Shown here: positions 9,447 to 21,353 of the stretch, piece after piece
Layout: every line of letters starts with the position of its first letter
Numbering within the stretch: the first letter of the stretch is position 1
Assembly (NCBI GenBank): GCA_000974665.1
Contig: BBSY01000002.1
Location: 434,001 to 498,000, forward strand
Reading direction: 5' to 3'
DNA: 64,000 nucleotides
From: an alpha proteobacterium U9-1i
Lineage (GTDB): Bacteria; Pseudomonadota; Alphaproteobacteria; Caulobacterales; Aquidulcibacteraceae
Position numbers and translations under genes: made by a program
Notes under the pieces: model-generated
What the model was told of the DNA's origin: nothing
Databases searched by the model: none
The model's input: the letters and a program-made list of their open reading frames with translations, nothing else

Positions 9447-10850
9447 TCAGGGCGCGGGCGTGAACACCCAGTCGCTGTCCGCCACGAGGTAAGCGAAGGT
9501 CGCGTAGGCGGCGATGTTTTGCTGGAGGTCGGCCGGATCGATCTTATCGAGCGTGTCATCCGGCGTGTGGTGCAGGTCGAAATACTGCAAGCCGTTCTGG
9601 CTGAGATCGGCGACCGGCACGCCTGTGCGACGCAAAGCGCCGATGTCGGCGCCGCCGCCAGCAGTGTTGTCACCCGGCAGCACGCCGAGCGGCGCGAGGG
9701 CGCGCTGGATACGGCGCGCGTAAGGCAAAGCCGGCTCGGCAAAACGCGATTGGAACTGCCAGACGCGGCCCGAGCCGAAATCGCTTTCGGCAGCAACAAT
9801 GTGAGTTTCGTTGGCGTGGACGCGCGCGTATTCAGCGCCGCCATGGACGCCGTTTTCTTCCGCGCCGGACAGCAACAGACGAATGGTGCGCCGTGGACGG
9901 CGTGGCAATTGCTGGATTAAGCGCGCCGCAGCGGTGACGATTGCAACGCCGGCGCCGTCGTCGATGGCGCCTGTGCCTGTGTCCCAGGAATCCAAGTGCG
10001 CGGCGAGCAGGACAATTTCTTCCGGATGCTCACGGCCGCGAATTTCGGCGATGACATTACCAGACGGCGCGTTGTCGCGAATGTCGGCCTCGATGTTGAT
10101 GCGCACGCGCACTGGGCCCCGCGTAAGCAGTCGTGCGAGCTGATCGGCGTCCGGCGCGGAAAGCGCAGCGGCGGGAAGCGATGCGCCGTCAGGCTGGCGT
10201 GACGAGCCGCCTTGGTGCGGGAAACGATGCGAATCCGTGCCGGCGGAGCGGATCAGGCACGCGGCGGCGCCTTTCGGCTGCGCCACCGGCGCACAACGCC
10301 CGCGCTTTGCGACAGCGACGCCATAGCCCGAGCCATCCTGCGTGCGCTGCATGATCTCATCGATAAAGACGATGCGCCCAGCGACCGCGCTGTTCGGCGC
10401 TTCTTGAAGTTCGGCCATGCTGGTGAAGCGCACGATCTCGGCTTCGACGCCGCCGGCGGGCGTAGCCGGTGAACCGCCGAGCGCGACGATGCGCAAAGGC
10501 TGCGGCGACGGCGAAATCACGTGCGCCTCTTCGCGCGTCGCATCCCAATACGGGATCGTGAACGGCTCGATGCGGACATTGGTGAAGCCATTGGCGCGCA
10601 ACATCGCAACCGCCCAATCGCGCGCGCGCGCTTCGGCTTCGCTACCAGCCAGGCGCGGGCCAACCTCGGTGGTGAGACTTTCGACGATGTCGTAGCCCAG
10701 ATCACTTTCAAGCGCGCTCGCTTGCAGACGATCGACGGTGCGCTGCGTTTCGGCGCTGATCGGCGCAACCGCTGGAGGCGCGGCCTGCTGCGCGCCGGCA
10801 GACGCGGACATGAGTGCGCCCGTCGCGAGCGCGGCCAGTAGCTTCTTCAT
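9447..10850 (-). CDS. Secreted M28-family zinc metallopeptidase
   Basis: A 467-residue exported aminopeptidase/carboxypeptidase-like enzyme. The signal peptide is MKKLLAALATGALMSASAGA, followed by a PA-domain-like insert at about residues 100-230 and the M28 catalytic domain. Co-catalytic zinc ligands are visible: His and Asp in LLAAHLDSWDTGTGAIDDG, Glu-Glu in SGAEENG, Asp in AAESDFGSG, and His in FDLHHTPDDT. It probably cleaves N-terminal residues or dipeptides in the periplasm. The start at 10850 is set by the signal peptide. Confidence 0.9.
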   Translation of the reverse strand: MKKLLAALATGALMSASAGAQQAAPPAVAPISAETQRTVDRLQASALESDLGYDIVESLTTEVGPRLAGSEAEARARDWAVAMLRANGFTNVRIEPFTIPYWDATREEAHVISPSPQPLRIVALGGSPATPAGGVEAEIVRFTSMAELQEAPNSAVAGRIVFIDEIMQRTQDGSGYGVAVAKRGRCAPVAQPKGAAACLIRSAGTDSHRFPHQGGSSRQPDGASLPAAALSAPDADQLARLLTRGPVRVRINIEADIRDNAPSGNVIAEIRGREHPEEIVLLAAHLDSWDTGTGAIDDGAGVAIVTAAARLIQQLPRRPRRTIRLLLSGAEENGVHGGAEYARVHANETHIVAAESDFGSGRVWQFQSRFAEPALPYARRIQRALAPLGVLPGDNTAGGGADIGALRRTGVPVADLSQNGLQYFDLHHTPDDTLDKIDPADLQQNIAAYATFAYLVADSDWVFTPAP

Positions 10851-10899
10851 ATTGATCCCCACACCTATTGTTCTTTGGCGCCCGCCGCTTTCGGACAAG

Positions 10900-11451
10900 C
10901 TAGCGCGCGCGTGCGCGCCATTGTGCTTTGGATTGGCCGTAAATGTCGACCATGTAGATATCGAACGGCGGCGGTAGCGGCAGGTTTTCTTGCTCGCGTT
11001 TCGAGCCGAGCCGCTCCGCCAGTTTGATAGAGGGCGCGTTCTCTTTGTCGATGCAATGGATCACGTGATCCCAGCCGAGATTGTCGAACGCCCAATCGAT
11101 CGCTGCGATCGCGCCCTCCTGCGCGAAGCCCTGCCCCGCTGCGCTTTTCTTCACGCCCCAACCCACTTCGTCACCGGGCCAGCCGCCTTCCTTGCCACCC
11201 GGACGCCATGGCCCAAGCCGCCCGATCCACTCGCCGGTGTCGCGACGCAAAACCGAGAACATGCCGTAGCCGAGCAACGCCCACGAACCCGCGAGTGTCG
11301 AGAGGCTGCGCCACGCCGCATCGCGCGGCGCCGTGCCGCCGATGAAACGCATCGTGTCCTCTTCCGTGGACATCTCGGCGAAGCCGTCGAAATCCGCGTG
11401 CGTTGGCGGACGGAGGATGAGGCGTTCGGTGGTGAGGGTTGGGCCGTTCAT
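10900..11451 (-). CDS. GNAT family N-acetyltransferase (RimJ/RimL type)
   Basis: A 183-residue acetyltransferase. The N-terminal TERLILRPPTHADFDGFAEM is typical of the RimJ/RimL-like group (Acetyltransf_3). The acetyl-CoA segment around GWGVKKSAAGQGFAQEGAIAAIDWAF carries the QGxA-like pyrophosphate loop. It ends NLGWDHVIHCIDKENAPSIKLAERLG, the usual C-terminal part of the fold. The acceptor (ribosomal protein N terminus, small amine or antibiotic) is unknown. It stands alone between the M28 peptidase and a short hypothetical gene. Confidence 0.88.
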   Translation of the reverse strand: MNGPTLTTERLILRPPTHADFDGFAEMSTEEDTMRFIGGTAPRDAAWRSLSTLAGSWALLGYGMFSVLRRDTGEWIGRLGPWRPGGKEGGWPGDEVGWGVKKSAAGQGFAQEGAIAAIDWAFDNLGWDHVIHCIDKENAPSIKLAERLGSKREQENLPLPPPFDIYMVDIYGQSKAQWRARAR

Positions 11452-11504
11452 ACGGGCGATGTAGCGGGTGACGCGCGAGCGCGGAAGCAGATTGCGACGG
11501 TAAG

Positions 11505-12927
<1,423 letters not shown>

Positions 12928-12967
12928 CTAAACCTGCCCGGCGCTCGGTGCAACGCGGCGGAAACGC

Positions 12968-13639
12968 CTATTTCTTCACGATGATCATCAGCCCGTCGCC
13001 GACGCCGGTCATGGTGGCGTGCACACGGGGATCGGCTTTGGCTTTGCCCGCCAGCGCTCGAAGCGCGACTGTGTCCGGCGTTTTGTCGCTCGGATCGGCA
13101 ACACGACCGGACCAGAGCATGTTGTCGAACAGCATCACGCCGCCTGGGCGCAGCAGCTTCAGGCCACGCTCGTAGTAAGCGTCGTAGCCAGTTTTATCGG
13201 CATCGATGAAGCCAAAATCATAGCGGTCGGCTTCGCGCGCCTGAATGCGCCGATCGAGAGTTTCGGCGGCCGGGGCGAGGTTGAGATCGATGATCCCGTC
13301 AACTGCGGCTTCGCGCCAATAGGTCTGCGCCTTAGCGGTCCAGTCCTCGTCGATGTCGCAGGCGAGCAGCCGCGCTGCACCGCCATGCATGTCCTTCATC
13401 GCGAGCGCCGTCGCCAGTGCTGAATACCCTGTGAAGACGCCGACTTCGAACGCGCGCTTGGCGCTGATCATGCGGACGATCGATTGCATGAAAGCGCCCT
13501 GCTCGGCGCTGATCTGCATTTGCGCCTGAGGCAAACGCGAAGTTTCGGCGCGGCAGCGCGCGAGCACCGGGTGCTCCGGCGGGTTGGCGTGAGCTAAGTA
13601 GGCAATGACTTCCGGGGAAAGGCCGAGCGACGAGGACAT
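12968..13639 (-). CDS. Class I SAM-dependent O-methyltransferase
   Basis: A 223-residue methyltransferase of the caffeoyl-CoA/catechol O-methyltransferase family (Methyltransf_3). Motif I is FEVGVFTGYSALATALAM, followed by the acidic ribose-binding residue in LLACDID. The FIDADKTGYDAYYERGLKLLRPGG segment is family-typical and includes metal-binding positions. The aromatic acceptor is unknown. It lies 9 bases downstream of metK on the same strand, so the gene that uses SAM is directly linked to the gene that makes it. Confidence 0.88.
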   Translation of the reverse strand: MSSSLGLSPEVIAYLAHANPPEHPVLARCRAETSRLPQAQMQISAEQGAFMQSIVRMISAKRAFEVGVFTGYSALATALAMKDMHGGAARLLACDIDEDWTAKAQTYWREAAVDGIIDLNLAPAAETLDRRIQAREADRYDFGFIDADKTGYDAYYERGLKLLRPGGVMLFDNMLWSGRVADPSDKTPDTVALRALAGKAKADPRVHATMTGVGDGLMIIVKK

Positions 13640-13648
13640 CGCTTGAGC

Positions 13649-14872
13649 CTACGCCAAACGGCGCAACTCCTCCACCAGATCGGTGCGTTCCCAGGAGAAA
13701 CCACCCTCGTTGTCCGGCGTGCGGCCGAAATGGCCGTAAGCGGCGGTGCGAGCGTAGATCGGGCGGTTAAGCTTGAGGTGCGTTCGGATCGCGCGCGGCG
13801 TGCAGCCGTCCATCAGTTCCGGCAGCTTGGCTTCGAGGATGGCGGGATCGATCGTGTCGGCGCCGTGGAGATCAACGTAGAAGCTCGTCGGCGCGGCCAC
13901 GCCGATGGCGTAGCTGATCTGAATAGTGCAGCGCTGCGCGAGCCCCGCAGCCACAACGTTCTTTGCGAGGTACCGGCAGGCGTAAGCGGCGGAGCGATCG
14001 ACCTTGGTTGGATCCTTGCCGGAGAACGCGCCGCCGCCGTGCGCGCTCGCGCCGCCATAGGTGTCGACAATGATCTTTCGGCCGGTGAGACCGCTGTCGC
14101 CATCGGGGCCGCCGATCTCGAACTTGCCGGTCGGATTGATGTGCCACTTTGTTTTCTTGGTGATCAGGCCGTCCGGAAACACCGAGGTCGCGTAGGGTTT
14201 CACCAGATCCGCAAAGCGCGACTGCGTGTAGCTCTTCTCGCCGAGCTTCTTCTTGTGCTGGTGGCTGACGACGATCGCGACAACTTCGACCGGTTTGCCA
14301 TTCTCGTAGCGCAAGGTGACTTGGCTTTTTGCGTCCGGCTCTAGCTCATCGCGTTCGCCGGAATGACGGGCGTCGGCCAGGCGCTTCAAGATGTTGTGCG
14401 AGTATTGCAAGGTCGCCGGCATGAGCTCCGGCGTTTCACCGCAAGCGTAGCCGAACATGATGCCCTGGTCGCCGGCGCCTTCGTCCTTCTTGCCGTTTGC
14501 GTCGACGCCTTGAGCGATGTGCGCGGACTGGCCGTGCAGATAATTCGCGTACTTGGCCTTTTCCCAGTGAAAGCCCTTTTGCGCGTAGCCGATGTCCTTC
14601 ACTGCAGCGCGCACCTTGGGCTGCAGCGAGGCGATAATCTCTTTCGTGAACGCCTTGTTCTTGGCCTTGTCGCGGCCGTCGCCGGTCTTCGCGCGGACTT
14701 CGCCAGCCAAAATGATGCGGTTCGTCGTCACCATGGTTTCACACGCAACGCGCGATTCCGGATCCGCCTCGATGAAGGCGTCTACAACCGTGTCGGAGAT
14801 CCGGTCCGCGACTTTGTCGGGGTGGCCTTCGGATACACTTTCGCTAGTGAACACGTACGAGTTTCGGGCCAC
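13649..14872 (-). CDS. metK: S-adenosylmethionine synthetase
   Basis: Makes SAM from methionine and ATP. The 407-residue product starts from GTG at 14872 ([26 protein letters not shown]). The frame is open further upstream, but that sequence is non-homologous and overlaps the HTH gene. Family motifs include [41 protein letters not shown] and [21 protein letters not shown]. Several insertions relative to the enterobacterial enzyme are typical of alphaproteobacteria. The 76-base leader was inspected for a SAM riboswitch and none could be recognised. Confidence 0.96.
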   Translation of the reverse strand: MARNSYVFTSESVSEGHPDKVADRISDTVVDAFIEADPESRVACETMVTTNRIILAGEVRAKTGDGRDKAKNKAFTKEIIASLQPKVRAAVKDIGYAQKGFHWEKAKYANYLHGQSAHIAQGVDANGKKDEGAGDQGIMFGYACGETPELMPATLQYSHNILKRLADARHSGERDELEPDAKSQVTLRYENGKPVEVVAIVVSHQHKKKLGEKSYTQSRFADLVKPYATSVFPDGLITKKTKWHINPTGKFEIGGPDGDSGLTGRKIIVDTYGGASAHGGGAFSGKDPTKVDRSAAYACRYLAKNVVAAGLAQRCTIQISYAIGVAAPTSFYVDLHGADTIDPAILEAKLPELMDGCTPRAIRTHLKLNRPIYARTAAYGHFGRTPDNEGGFSWERTDLVEELRRLA

Positions 14873-14948
14873 GCGGATTCTCCGAGTCGGGAAAAGTGCG
14901 CTCGTACTATGGAAAGCCGCCGTCTCGCGCAATCGGAGCGGGTGCGGC

Positions 14949-15365
14949 TTAGCCGCGCTTGGTGGCTTCTGGGTCGTCAGAGAGCGCCTTAACCAGCTCA
15001 ACCACACGGCGGCGCACCTTGGAATTCTTGATCGCCGCAAACAGCGCGATCAGCTGGGCGCCCTCCGGAGTTGCAAGCGCGTCGTGGATATAATCGTCGT
15101 CGGTCTCGGCGACCCCGGGGCCCAGACGAACCGAACTAAGGCCCTCAAAGAAGCGGGCGACCGGCATATCCAATGCGGCCGAAATATCGAAAAGGCGGCT
15201 CGCAGCAATGCGATTGACGCCCTTTTCGTATTTCTGGACCTGCTGAAAGGTTACCCCAAGCAATTCGGCGAGCTTTTCTTGGCTCATACCGATTTCAAGG
15301 CGGCGAGTACGAACGCGCTGCCCCAATCGTCTGTCGACTGCATTGGCCGCCCGCTCGTCATTCAT
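14949..15365 (-). CDS. XRE/Cro-type helix-turn-helix regulator
   Basis: A 138-residue DNA-binding protein. The N-terminal Cro/C1 HTH is [43 protein letters not shown]. The C-terminal tail ([26 protein letters not shown]) is shared with the conserved regulator found next to lnt and metK in Caulobacter-like bacteria. The ATG at 15365 overlaps the lnt stop by 4 bases (ATGA), implying translational coupling. The target is unknown; its position suggests methionine/SAM or envelope control. Confidence 0.88.
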   Translation of the reverse strand: MNDERAANAVDRRLGQRVRTRRLEIGMSQEKLAELLGVTFQQVQKYEKGVNRIAASRLFDISAALDMPVARFFEGLSSVRLGPGVAETDDDYIHDALATPEGAQLIALFAAIKNSKVRRRVVELVKALSDDPEATKRG

Positions 15366-16996
15366 GCCCTGACCCTCTCGCCTTCTGCCGGTCGAGGTAT
15401 AAACCGAAGTGTCGCAATGATTACAAGTAGTCCAAGGAGCAACCACACTCCCCAATCCGTATAAAGTGTACCACGGAGTGCAGGCGGCAATTGAGATTCT
15501 GTCCCGCCACCCGCCTGAATTGTCATACGGACGGCGCGGCCAAAGGAATCAATGATCCCCGAAACGCCGCCCGAAGCCGCCCGGGCCATGGGCAGGCCCT
15601 CCTCAATGCTCCGATAGCGGGCCATGGCGAAATGCTGCCAAGGGCCGGTGAAGCGGTCGAGCCTGCCGAACCAGGCGTCGTTGGTCACGACCACAATCCA
15701 GCCAGGTCGGCCCTCCCCGCGCGGCACCATGCCGGGGAAGATCGCCTCGTAACAAATCAGCACAATCGCAGGCGCCGCTTCCGGCACGATCACGCGGCTT
15801 GGCCGCGGACCGGACTCGAAGCCGGCGCCAATGCGTTGCAACGGCGCGATGTTGAGGTCGCTCACCAACGACCACAGCGGAATGTATTCGCCAAACGGCA
15901 CGAGGTGATGCTTGTCGTAGATCTGGCTGAGGCGCGGCGCGCCGCTGACGCCATCGATCACGGCGGCGGAGTTGAAATAGAGCAGCTCGCTTCCGCGCAG
16001 CTCGCGGCGCGTCAGGCCAACGATCAACGCGCGGTCACCGAGGCCGCGTCCGAGCGCATCGAGAAATTGCTGGTTCTCGAGCATGAAAAAATTGACGACC
16101 GGGATCGCGCCTTCAGGCCACACCAAAATCGAAGCGCGCGAGTCTTCAGCTGCGCCGCTCGCCGCAAGATAGCGGCCAAGCACACGCCATTCCTGATCAG
16201 GACGCACACGCCACTTTTCGGCTTGGCTGAGACCGGAATCCGCAACGCGCACGATGGGCTGGGCGCCGGGCGGCTCCACGGGTGCGTTGGCTATACGTTG
16301 CGCTCCCCACCCCCACGCCATGCCGCCCACCAAACCCGCCAACACCATGGGCGCGAAGCGAAAAGCAGCAGAGTCCTGGCGATCCGCCATCGTCGCCGGC
16401 GCGGCCGCGAGCAACAGCGTAATCGCTGAAAGGCCGTAAATTCCAAAGACTGACGCGAGTTGTGAGAACGGTTCGCCTGGCGTCCACACGTAGCCCGGCA
16501 ACAGCCACGGAAAGCCGCCGAACAAATGTCCGCGCAACCACTCCGTCGCGAACATCGCCAGTGCAAACGCTGGGATGCGGCGAAAGTCGCGCGTCCACAA
16601 CGACATCGCGAGCATCGCGCCGAGGCCCCAGTAAATGGCGTTGCCGGCCGCCAACGCGAACGTTGCGGGCACGCCCCACATCGGCCCCCACACGTCGGAC
16701 TCGACCAGGAACGCCGACGACGCCCAATACAGCCCTGTGATGAAGTGCCCCAGCCCCAGCCACCACCCGGCTGCAAATGCAGAGCCGAGCCGAGATGTGC
16801 GCGCGTAGGCCGCGTCGAGCAACCAAACCAGCACCATTATCGCCAGCACATAGGCGAGCGGGAACTGGAATGGCGCGTGGCCCAGGGTCGCCAACGCGCC
16901 AGCAAAAAACGCGATGCCGCGGCGTTGCCACGGCGTGCGCGCGCCCATCCAATCGCCGATGCGTGAATGGCCGATTTCGGCAGCGTTGGCGATCAA
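15362..16996 (-). CDS. lnt: Apolipoprotein N-acyltransferase
   Basis: Inner-membrane enzyme that N-acylates the lipid-modified cysteine of lipoproteins, the last maturation step. The 544 residues comprise about eight N-terminal hydrophobic segments and a periplasmic nitrilase-like domain. The nitrilase Glu-Lys-Cys triad is visible: Glu in VWPEGAIPV, Lys in YDKHHLVPFGEY, and Cys in VLICYEAIF. The start is a TTG at 16996 with AGAGG 8 bases upstream; an internal ATG at 16948 is the alternative. It is in the conserved phoH-ybeY-corC-lnt run. Confidence 0.95.
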   Translation of the reverse strand: MIANAAEIGHSRIGDWMGARTPWQRRGIAFFAGALATLGHAPFQFPLAYVLAIMVLVWLLDAAYARTSRLGSAFAAGWWLGLGHFITGLYWASSAFLVESDVWGPMWGVPATFALAAGNAIYWGLGAMLAMSLWTRDFRRIPAFALAMFATEWLRGHLFGGFPWLLPGYVWTPGEPFSQLASVFGIYGLSAITLLLAAAPATMADRQDSAAFRFAPMVLAGLVGGMAWGWGAQRIANAPVEPPGAQPIVRVADSGLSQAEKWRVRPDQEWRVLGRYLAASGAAEDSRASILVWPEGAIPVVNFFMLENQQFLDALGRGLGDRALIVGLTRRELRGSELLYFNSAAVIDGVSGAPRLSQIYDKHHLVPFGEYIPLWSLVSDLNIAPLQRIGAGFESGPRPSRVIVPEAAPAIVLICYEAIFPGMVPRGEGRPGWIVVVTNDAWFGRLDRFTGPWQHFAMARYRSIEEGLPMARAASGGVSGIIDSFGRAVRMTIQAGGGTESQLPPALRGTLYTDWGVWLLLGLLVIIATLRFIPRPAEGERVRA

Positions 16997-17085
16997 GCCT
17001 TGGTCCTCTTGAGAGCGACGCGCCCGAAATTTCGGGGCGCAAATCGGAGCGGCGGAATGGAGCCCCTTGGCGCGCGTCCGTCAAC

Positions 17086-18030
17086 CTAGGCTTTTGCCGC
17101 CCGGCCCTCATGCGGAGGGGCATTTGCCGGCTCGGGCGCGTCTGCGGCGCGGCGCAAGCGGAGGCGCTTCACCCGGCGCGGATCAGCATCGGTGACTTCG
17201 ACGTCGAAGCCGGCGGGATGTCTCAGGATTTCTCCCCTTTGAGGCAAGCGCCCCGCCAACGCGACGGCGAGGCCGGCCGCAGTGTCAAACTCGTCCTCAT
17301 GGTCAGGAAGGGCTAGGCTGCCACCGAGCTTGCGCTCCAGCGCCTCGATAGACGCCCGCCCATCGACTTCGAAAGCGCCGCCCGCACGCTCTTGAACGAG
17401 GTCGGCGTCGATATCGTGCTCATCCTCGATGGCGCCGACGATTTGCTCAACCAGATCTTCCATCGAGACAAGGCCATCGGTGCCGCCATATTCGTCGACA
17501 ACCAGCGCCAAGTGAATCCGACTTGACTGCATTTTGAGGAACAGGGTCGAGAGGCTCATGGACGCGGGCACGAACAGGATGTCGCGTTTGATGCGCGTCA
17601 AAGTGCAATCGTCGAACGTTGCCTTCGCCACACCCGCTTCGTTCGGCGCAAGTTGCGCCATCACATCGCGCACGTGCACGAAGCCGATCGGGTCATCCAG
17701 CGTCTCGCCGTACATCGGCAAACGCGAATGTTGGCTGTCCGAAAAAATACGCGCGGCTTCGCCCAGCGTAGCAGACGCCTCGACGCCAACGATGTCGGCG
17801 CGCGGCCGCATGACATCGATCACCTTGAGCCGATCAAAGCGCGCCGCGCGCAGGATCATATCCTTCTGCGGGCCTTCGATTTCGCCGCCGCTATCTTCGC
17901 GCGCGCGCAGCGCTTCTTCCACCGCTTCGGCGTGGCCAGATTGCGCGCCTGTCAGCAGGCGCCCAAGCCGTTTGATCAGTCCCGCGCGCTTCCTACTGGA
18001 AGGCTCGGTTTCGTCAGCGGCATCAACCAT
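17086..18030 (-). CDS. corC: CorC/HlyC-type CBS-domain protein
   Basis: A 314-residue soluble member of the hemolysin-C/CorC family, linked to magnesium/cobalt homeostasis. It lacks an N-terminal DUF21 membrane domain. It has a paired CBS module at about residues 70-200 (VMRPRADIVGVEASATLGEAARIF..., VPASMSLSTLFLKMQSSRIHLALVVDEYGGTDGLV) and a C-terminal transporter-associated domain (FEVDGRASIEALERKLG...). It follows ybeY and precedes lnt, as in many proteobacteria. Confidence 0.92.
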   Translation of the reverse strand: MVDAADETEPSSRKRAGLIKRLGRLLTGAQSGHAEAVEEALRAREDSGGEIEGPQKDMILRAARFDRLKVIDVMRPRADIVGVEASATLGEAARIFSDSQHSRLPMYGETLDDPIGFVHVRDVMAQLAPNEAGVAKATFDDCTLTRIKRDILFVPASMSLSTLFLKMQSSRIHLALVVDEYGGTDGLVSMEDLVEQIVGAIEDEHDIDADLVQERAGGAFEVDGRASIEALERKLGGSLALPDHEDEFDTAAGLAVALAGRLPQRGEILRHPAGFDVEVTDADPRRVKRLRLRRAADAPEPANAPPHEGRAAKA

Positions 18031-18063
18031 TGCGGTGCGTCACACTCCTCATAACTCGGGCCG

Positions 18064-18513
18064 TCAGTAGGGATCTTCGATCCCTAACGACGCCAATATG
18101 GCGCGCTCGCGCGATTCCATCTTGGTCGCGTCCGCGTCGTTCTCATGATCATAGCCCAGAAGGTGCAGAAATCCGTGCACGACCAGATGGACGGCGTGGT
18201 TATCAAAGCTTTTGCCCTGAAATTCCGCTTCCTGGACAATGGTTTCCGCCGCCAATGCGATGTCACCCAGGAAGCCCGGCTCCGCTCCGTGCGCCGCGGG
18301 TGGGAAGGACAACACGTTCGTGGGTTGGTCTTTCCCGCGAAAATCACGGTTAAGCGCCTGCACGGCGTAGTCGTCTCCCAACAGCAGCGAGACAGCGCCG
18401 TGCTTGCCCTCGGCGACAGCCGCGGCGGCGAGTGCGCTGGCGAGCTTGTCCTCGCGCCCTCGCCACAACTCGGACGTGGCTACGACGTCAACTTCGAGGT
18501 TCTGCTCAGGCAC
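18064..18513 (-). CDS. ybeY: Endoribonuclease/rRNA maturation factor YbeY
   Basis: Zinc-dependent single-strand RNase involved in 16S rRNA 3' maturation and ribosome quality control. The signature is present: [26 protein letters not shown], carrying the three zinc-binding histidines (H-x3-H-x5-H). The product is 149 residues if it starts at GTG 18513, which overlaps the end of phoH by 8 bases. An ATG further upstream (18576) would place 21 unlikely residues inside phoH. Confidence 0.93.
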   Translation of the reverse strand: MPEQNLEVDVVATSELWRGREDKLASALAAAAVAEGKHGAVSLLLGDDYAVQALNRDFRGKDQPTNVLSFPPAAHGAEPGFLGDIALAAETIVQEAEFQGKSFDNHAVHLVVHGFLHLLGYDHENDADATKMESRERAILASLGIEDPY

Positions 18514-19510
18514 GACCGCTCTCGTCGCGGTGATAGGCCTCGACGATCTGCGCGACGAGGCGATGGCGCACGACATCTTGCGTCACGAAGCGGATCACCT
18601 CGACGCCGCGTATGTCCTCAAGGATGCCCACCGCATGCGCTAGCCCTGACATATCCGCGCGCGGCAAATCGATCTGCGACGGATCACCTGTGACAACCAT
18701 GCGCGAACCCTCCCCCAACCGGGTGAGCACCATCTTCATTTGCAGAACGGTGGCGTTTTGCGCTTCGTCGACGATGACAAACGCATTGGCGAGCGTGCGC
18801 CCGCGCATGAAGGCCAGCGGCGCCACTTCGATCTGCTTGCGCTCGCGGCGCGCCTTCAGATCGTTCTCCCCCATCTGCGACCGGAACGCGTCCCAGATCG
18901 GTTGCAAGTAGGGATCAACCTTTTCAGCGAGATCGCCGGGCAAATAGCCAAGCTTCTCCCCTGCTTCGATTGCTGGGCGCGTGACAATGATCTTGTCCAC
19001 GCGTTCCTGCTTCAAGGCTTCCACAGCGCAGGCGACAGCCAAAAACGTCTTGCCCGTGCCGGCTGGGCCGACGCCGAAAATAAGGTCGAGGTTTTCGTCT
19101 CGCAGCGCTTCGACGTAGTGAACTTGCCGGGGCGTGCGCAATGTGAGGCCGCCAACATGAGGCAGCATCATCGGCCCGCGATCTTCGCGCGGATCTTCGG
19201 AAAACGAGATCGCCGCCAACACTTCGCCTTCGCGGATGCGGCCCTTGCGACGCGCGAGGTCGGTCAACGCATCGATAATGCGCTGCACGCGATCAAGGTC
19301 GGCCGCCCCGTCGGCGCGCGCGCGCACCGTGAGCTGATCCCCCTGGGCATCGAGAGTGACGCGGTATGCCGGCTGCCCACGCGGTGCGCTAGGGTCGCGA
19401 AAGGCTTCCTGGATGTGCGCCAGATGGCGATGCAGCGGCCCGAACACGGCTTGCGCGATTTGCGAGTCGGCGAGATCGATCACGCGTACGAGGTCGACTT
19501 CCTTGTTCAC
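18506..19510 (-). CDS. ybeZ: PhoH-like ATPase (YbeZ)
   Basis: P-loop ATPase of the PhoH family; in enterobacteria YbeZ partners with YbeY in RNA metabolism. The 334 residues have an N-terminal KH-like segment, a Walker A motif in [21 protein letters not shown], an acidic box [23 protein letters not shown], and [15 protein letters not shown]. The start overlaps the end of miaB by 4 bases and the end overlaps ybeY, so it is tightly coupled in the miaB-ybeZ-ybeY-corC-lnt operon. Confidence 0.95.
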   Translation of the reverse strand: MNKEVDLVRVIDLADSQIAQAVFGPLHRHLAHIQEAFRDPSAPRGQPAYRVTLDAQGDQLTVRARADGAADLDRVQRIIDALTDLARRKGRIREGEVLAAISFSEDPREDRGPMMLPHVGGLTLRTPRQVHYVEALRDENLDLIFGVGPAGTGKTFLAVACAVEALKQERVDKIIVTRPAIEAGEKLGYLPGDLAEKVDPYLQPIWDAFRSQMGENDLKARRERKQIEVAPLAFMRGRTLANAFVIVDEAQNATVLQMKMVLTRLGEGSRMVVTGDPSQIDLPRADMSGLAHAVGILEDIRGVEVIRFVTQDVVRHRLVAQIVEAYHRDESGRA

Positions 19511-20859
19511 GCAACCTCCGTGGGGCGCACCGCGCCAACAAGCGAACCGCTCAACGAGCCTTGCGTCGCCGCGTCAATGCCAACCGATACGACATCGCCG
19601 GGACGTGCGCTTGTGTCGGCAAAGTGCACGCCCTGCTGATACGGCGAGCGGCCCTGCATTTGCCCCGGCCTGCGTCCGCGACCTGTGACAAGGATCGGCA
19701 GCGCGCGACCGACCATGCTGGCATTGAACGCTCGCTGCTGCTCGCTCAACAATGCCGTCAATCGTGACAGACGTTCCGTTTTCACCGCTTCATCAATTTG
19801 GCTGCCCATGCCCGACGCGGGCGTGCCCGGGCGCGGCGAATATTTGAACGAATATGCGGCGGCAAAGCCGATATCGCGCACCAGAGCCAATGTCGCGTCG
19901 AAATCCTTCTCGGTTTCACCGGGAAAGCCAACGATGAAATCACTCGACAGGGCAATATCCGGCCGTGCGGCACGCAAACGCTCGATGATGCCGCGATAGT
20001 GCGCCCCATCGTGCTTGCGGTTCATGGCCTTCAGAATGCGGTCGGAACCGGATTGCACCGGCAGATGAAGATACGGCATGACCTTCGGCTCTTCACCGTG
20101 GAGCGCGATCAGGTCGTCCGTCATCTCCATGGGATGGGAGGTCGTGTAGCGAAGGCGCGCCAGACCATCGATCTTCGCCAGCTCCCGCAGCAGCTGCGCG
20201 AAAGGCGCGCCGCCATGATACGCATTGACGTTCTGGCCAAGCAGAGTCACTTCGCGCACGCCCTGCTCCGCAAGCGAGCGCGCTTCGGCGAGCACATCGG
20301 CCATCGGCCGCGAGTACTCGGCGCCGCGCGTGTAAGGCACGACGCAGAACGTGCAAAACTTGTCGCAGCCCTCTTGGATCGAGAGAAACGCTGTCACGCC
20401 GTCCGGCGCGCGCGCCGGCAACGCGTCAAACTTTTCCTGCGCGGTGAAATCGAATGCCAGCGCTTCGCCTTTGGCGCGGGCGGCGCGCGCGATCAGTTCC
20501 GGCAGCTTGTGATAGGCCTGCGGGCCAACGACGAGATCGACCTCGGGCGCGCGGCGCATGATCTCCTCGCCTTCGGCCTGCGCAACGCAGCCGGCGATGG
20601 CGATGGTGGTGGCCTTGCCCTCGCCGGCGCGCCGCTCCTTGTGGGCGCGCAGACGGCCGATTTCTGAATAGATCTTCTCCGTCGCCTTCTCACGGATGTG
20701 GCAGGTGTTCAGCACGACAAGGTCGGCGTCGTCAGGCTTGGGTGTTGGCGCATAGCCTAGCGGAGCGAGCACATCGCGCATGCGCTCGCTGTCGTAAACA
20801 TTCATCTGGCAGCCATAGGTCTCGATGAAGAGACGCTTGGGCGCTTCAGGTTCGGACAT
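19507..20859 (-). CDS. miaB: tRNA-2-methylthio-N6-dimethylallyladenosine synthase
   Basis: Radical-SAM methylthiotransferase that modifies A37 of tRNAs reading UNN codons. The 450-residue protein has an N-terminal UPF0004 domain with three cluster cysteines ([39 protein letters not shown]). The radical-SAM CxxxCxxC is in [16 protein letters not shown], and a C-terminal TRAM domain ends at about residue 440. Its ATG overlaps the fur stop by one base (TGATG). Confidence 0.96.
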   Translation of the reverse strand: MSEPEAPKRLFIETYGCQMNVYDSERMRDVLAPLGYAPTPKPDDADLVVLNTCHIREKATEKIYSEIGRLRAHKERRAGEGKATTIAIAGCVAQAEGEEIMRRAPEVDLVVGPQAYHKLPELIARAARAKGEALAFDFTAQEKFDALPARAPDGVTAFLSIQEGCDKFCTFCVVPYTRGAEYSRPMADVLAEARSLAEQGVREVTLLGQNVNAYHGGAPFAQLLRELAKIDGLARLRYTTSHPMEMTDDLIALHGEEPKVMPYLHLPVQSGSDRILKAMNRKHDGAHYRGIIERLRAARPDIALSSDFIVGFPGETEKDFDATLALVRDIGFAAAYSFKYSPRPGTPASGMGSQIDEAVKTERLSRLTALLSEQQRAFNASMVGRALPILVTGRGRRPGQMQGRSPYQQGVHFADTSARPGDVVSVGIDAATQGSLSGSLVGAVRPTEVA

Positions 20860-21287
20860 CAGCGCTTGCCGGCCTTCGCCTTTTCGTCGAGCGGGACGCC
20901 GTAAAGTTCGAGCCGGTGATCCACCAATTTGAAGCCGAGGCGGCGCGCGATCTCTTGCTGCAACCGCTCGATCTCAGGATCCATGAACTCGATCACCTTG
21001 CCGGACTTCATATCTATCAAGTGATCGTGGTGCTGCTCGGGCGCTTCTTCATAGCGCGACCGGCCATCCCGGAAGTCATGGCGCTCCAGAATGCCGGCTT
21101 CTTCGAACAGACGCACCGTCCGGTACACGGTCGCGATCGAGATGCCGGAATCCACCGCGGCGGCGCGGCGATGCAATTCCTCCACGTCGGGGTGATCATG
21201 CGACACGGAGATGATGCGCGCGATGACCTTGCGCTGCTCGGTCATCCGCATGCCCTTCTCGATGCAAAGCTTCTCGACGCGATCCAT
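20859..21287 (-). CDS. fur: Ferric uptake regulator (Fur family)
   Basis: Metal-responsive repressor, 142 residues from the ATG at 21287. A TTG 6 bases earlier gives only two extra residues. The winged-helix part includes [13 protein letters not shown] and [25 protein letters not shown]. The metal-binding/dimerisation part has [18 protein letters not shown]. It lacks the C-terminal CxxC structural zinc cysteines of E. coli Fur, which is usual for Caulobacter-type Fur. Its position before miaB suggests it is read with the downstream tRNA-modification genes. Confidence 0.93.
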   Translation of the reverse strand: MDRVEKLCIEKGMRMTEQRKVIARIISVSHDHPDVEELHRRAAAVDSGISIATVYRTVRLFEEAGILERHDFRDGRSRYEEAPEQHHDHLIDMKSGKVIEFMDPEIERLQQEIARRLGFKLVDHRLELYGVPLDEKAKAGKR

Positions 21288-21353
21288 TCTCAATCCTTGA
21301 TGCGGCGCCGCAAAATACCCTGCCGTGGGCGGCGATGTCCAGGAAAGGACGGC

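Noticed and set aside
14873-14948. SAM or SAH riboswitch in the metK leader
   Set aside because: The 76-base leader shows no motif I can tie to a known SAM-class riboswitch.
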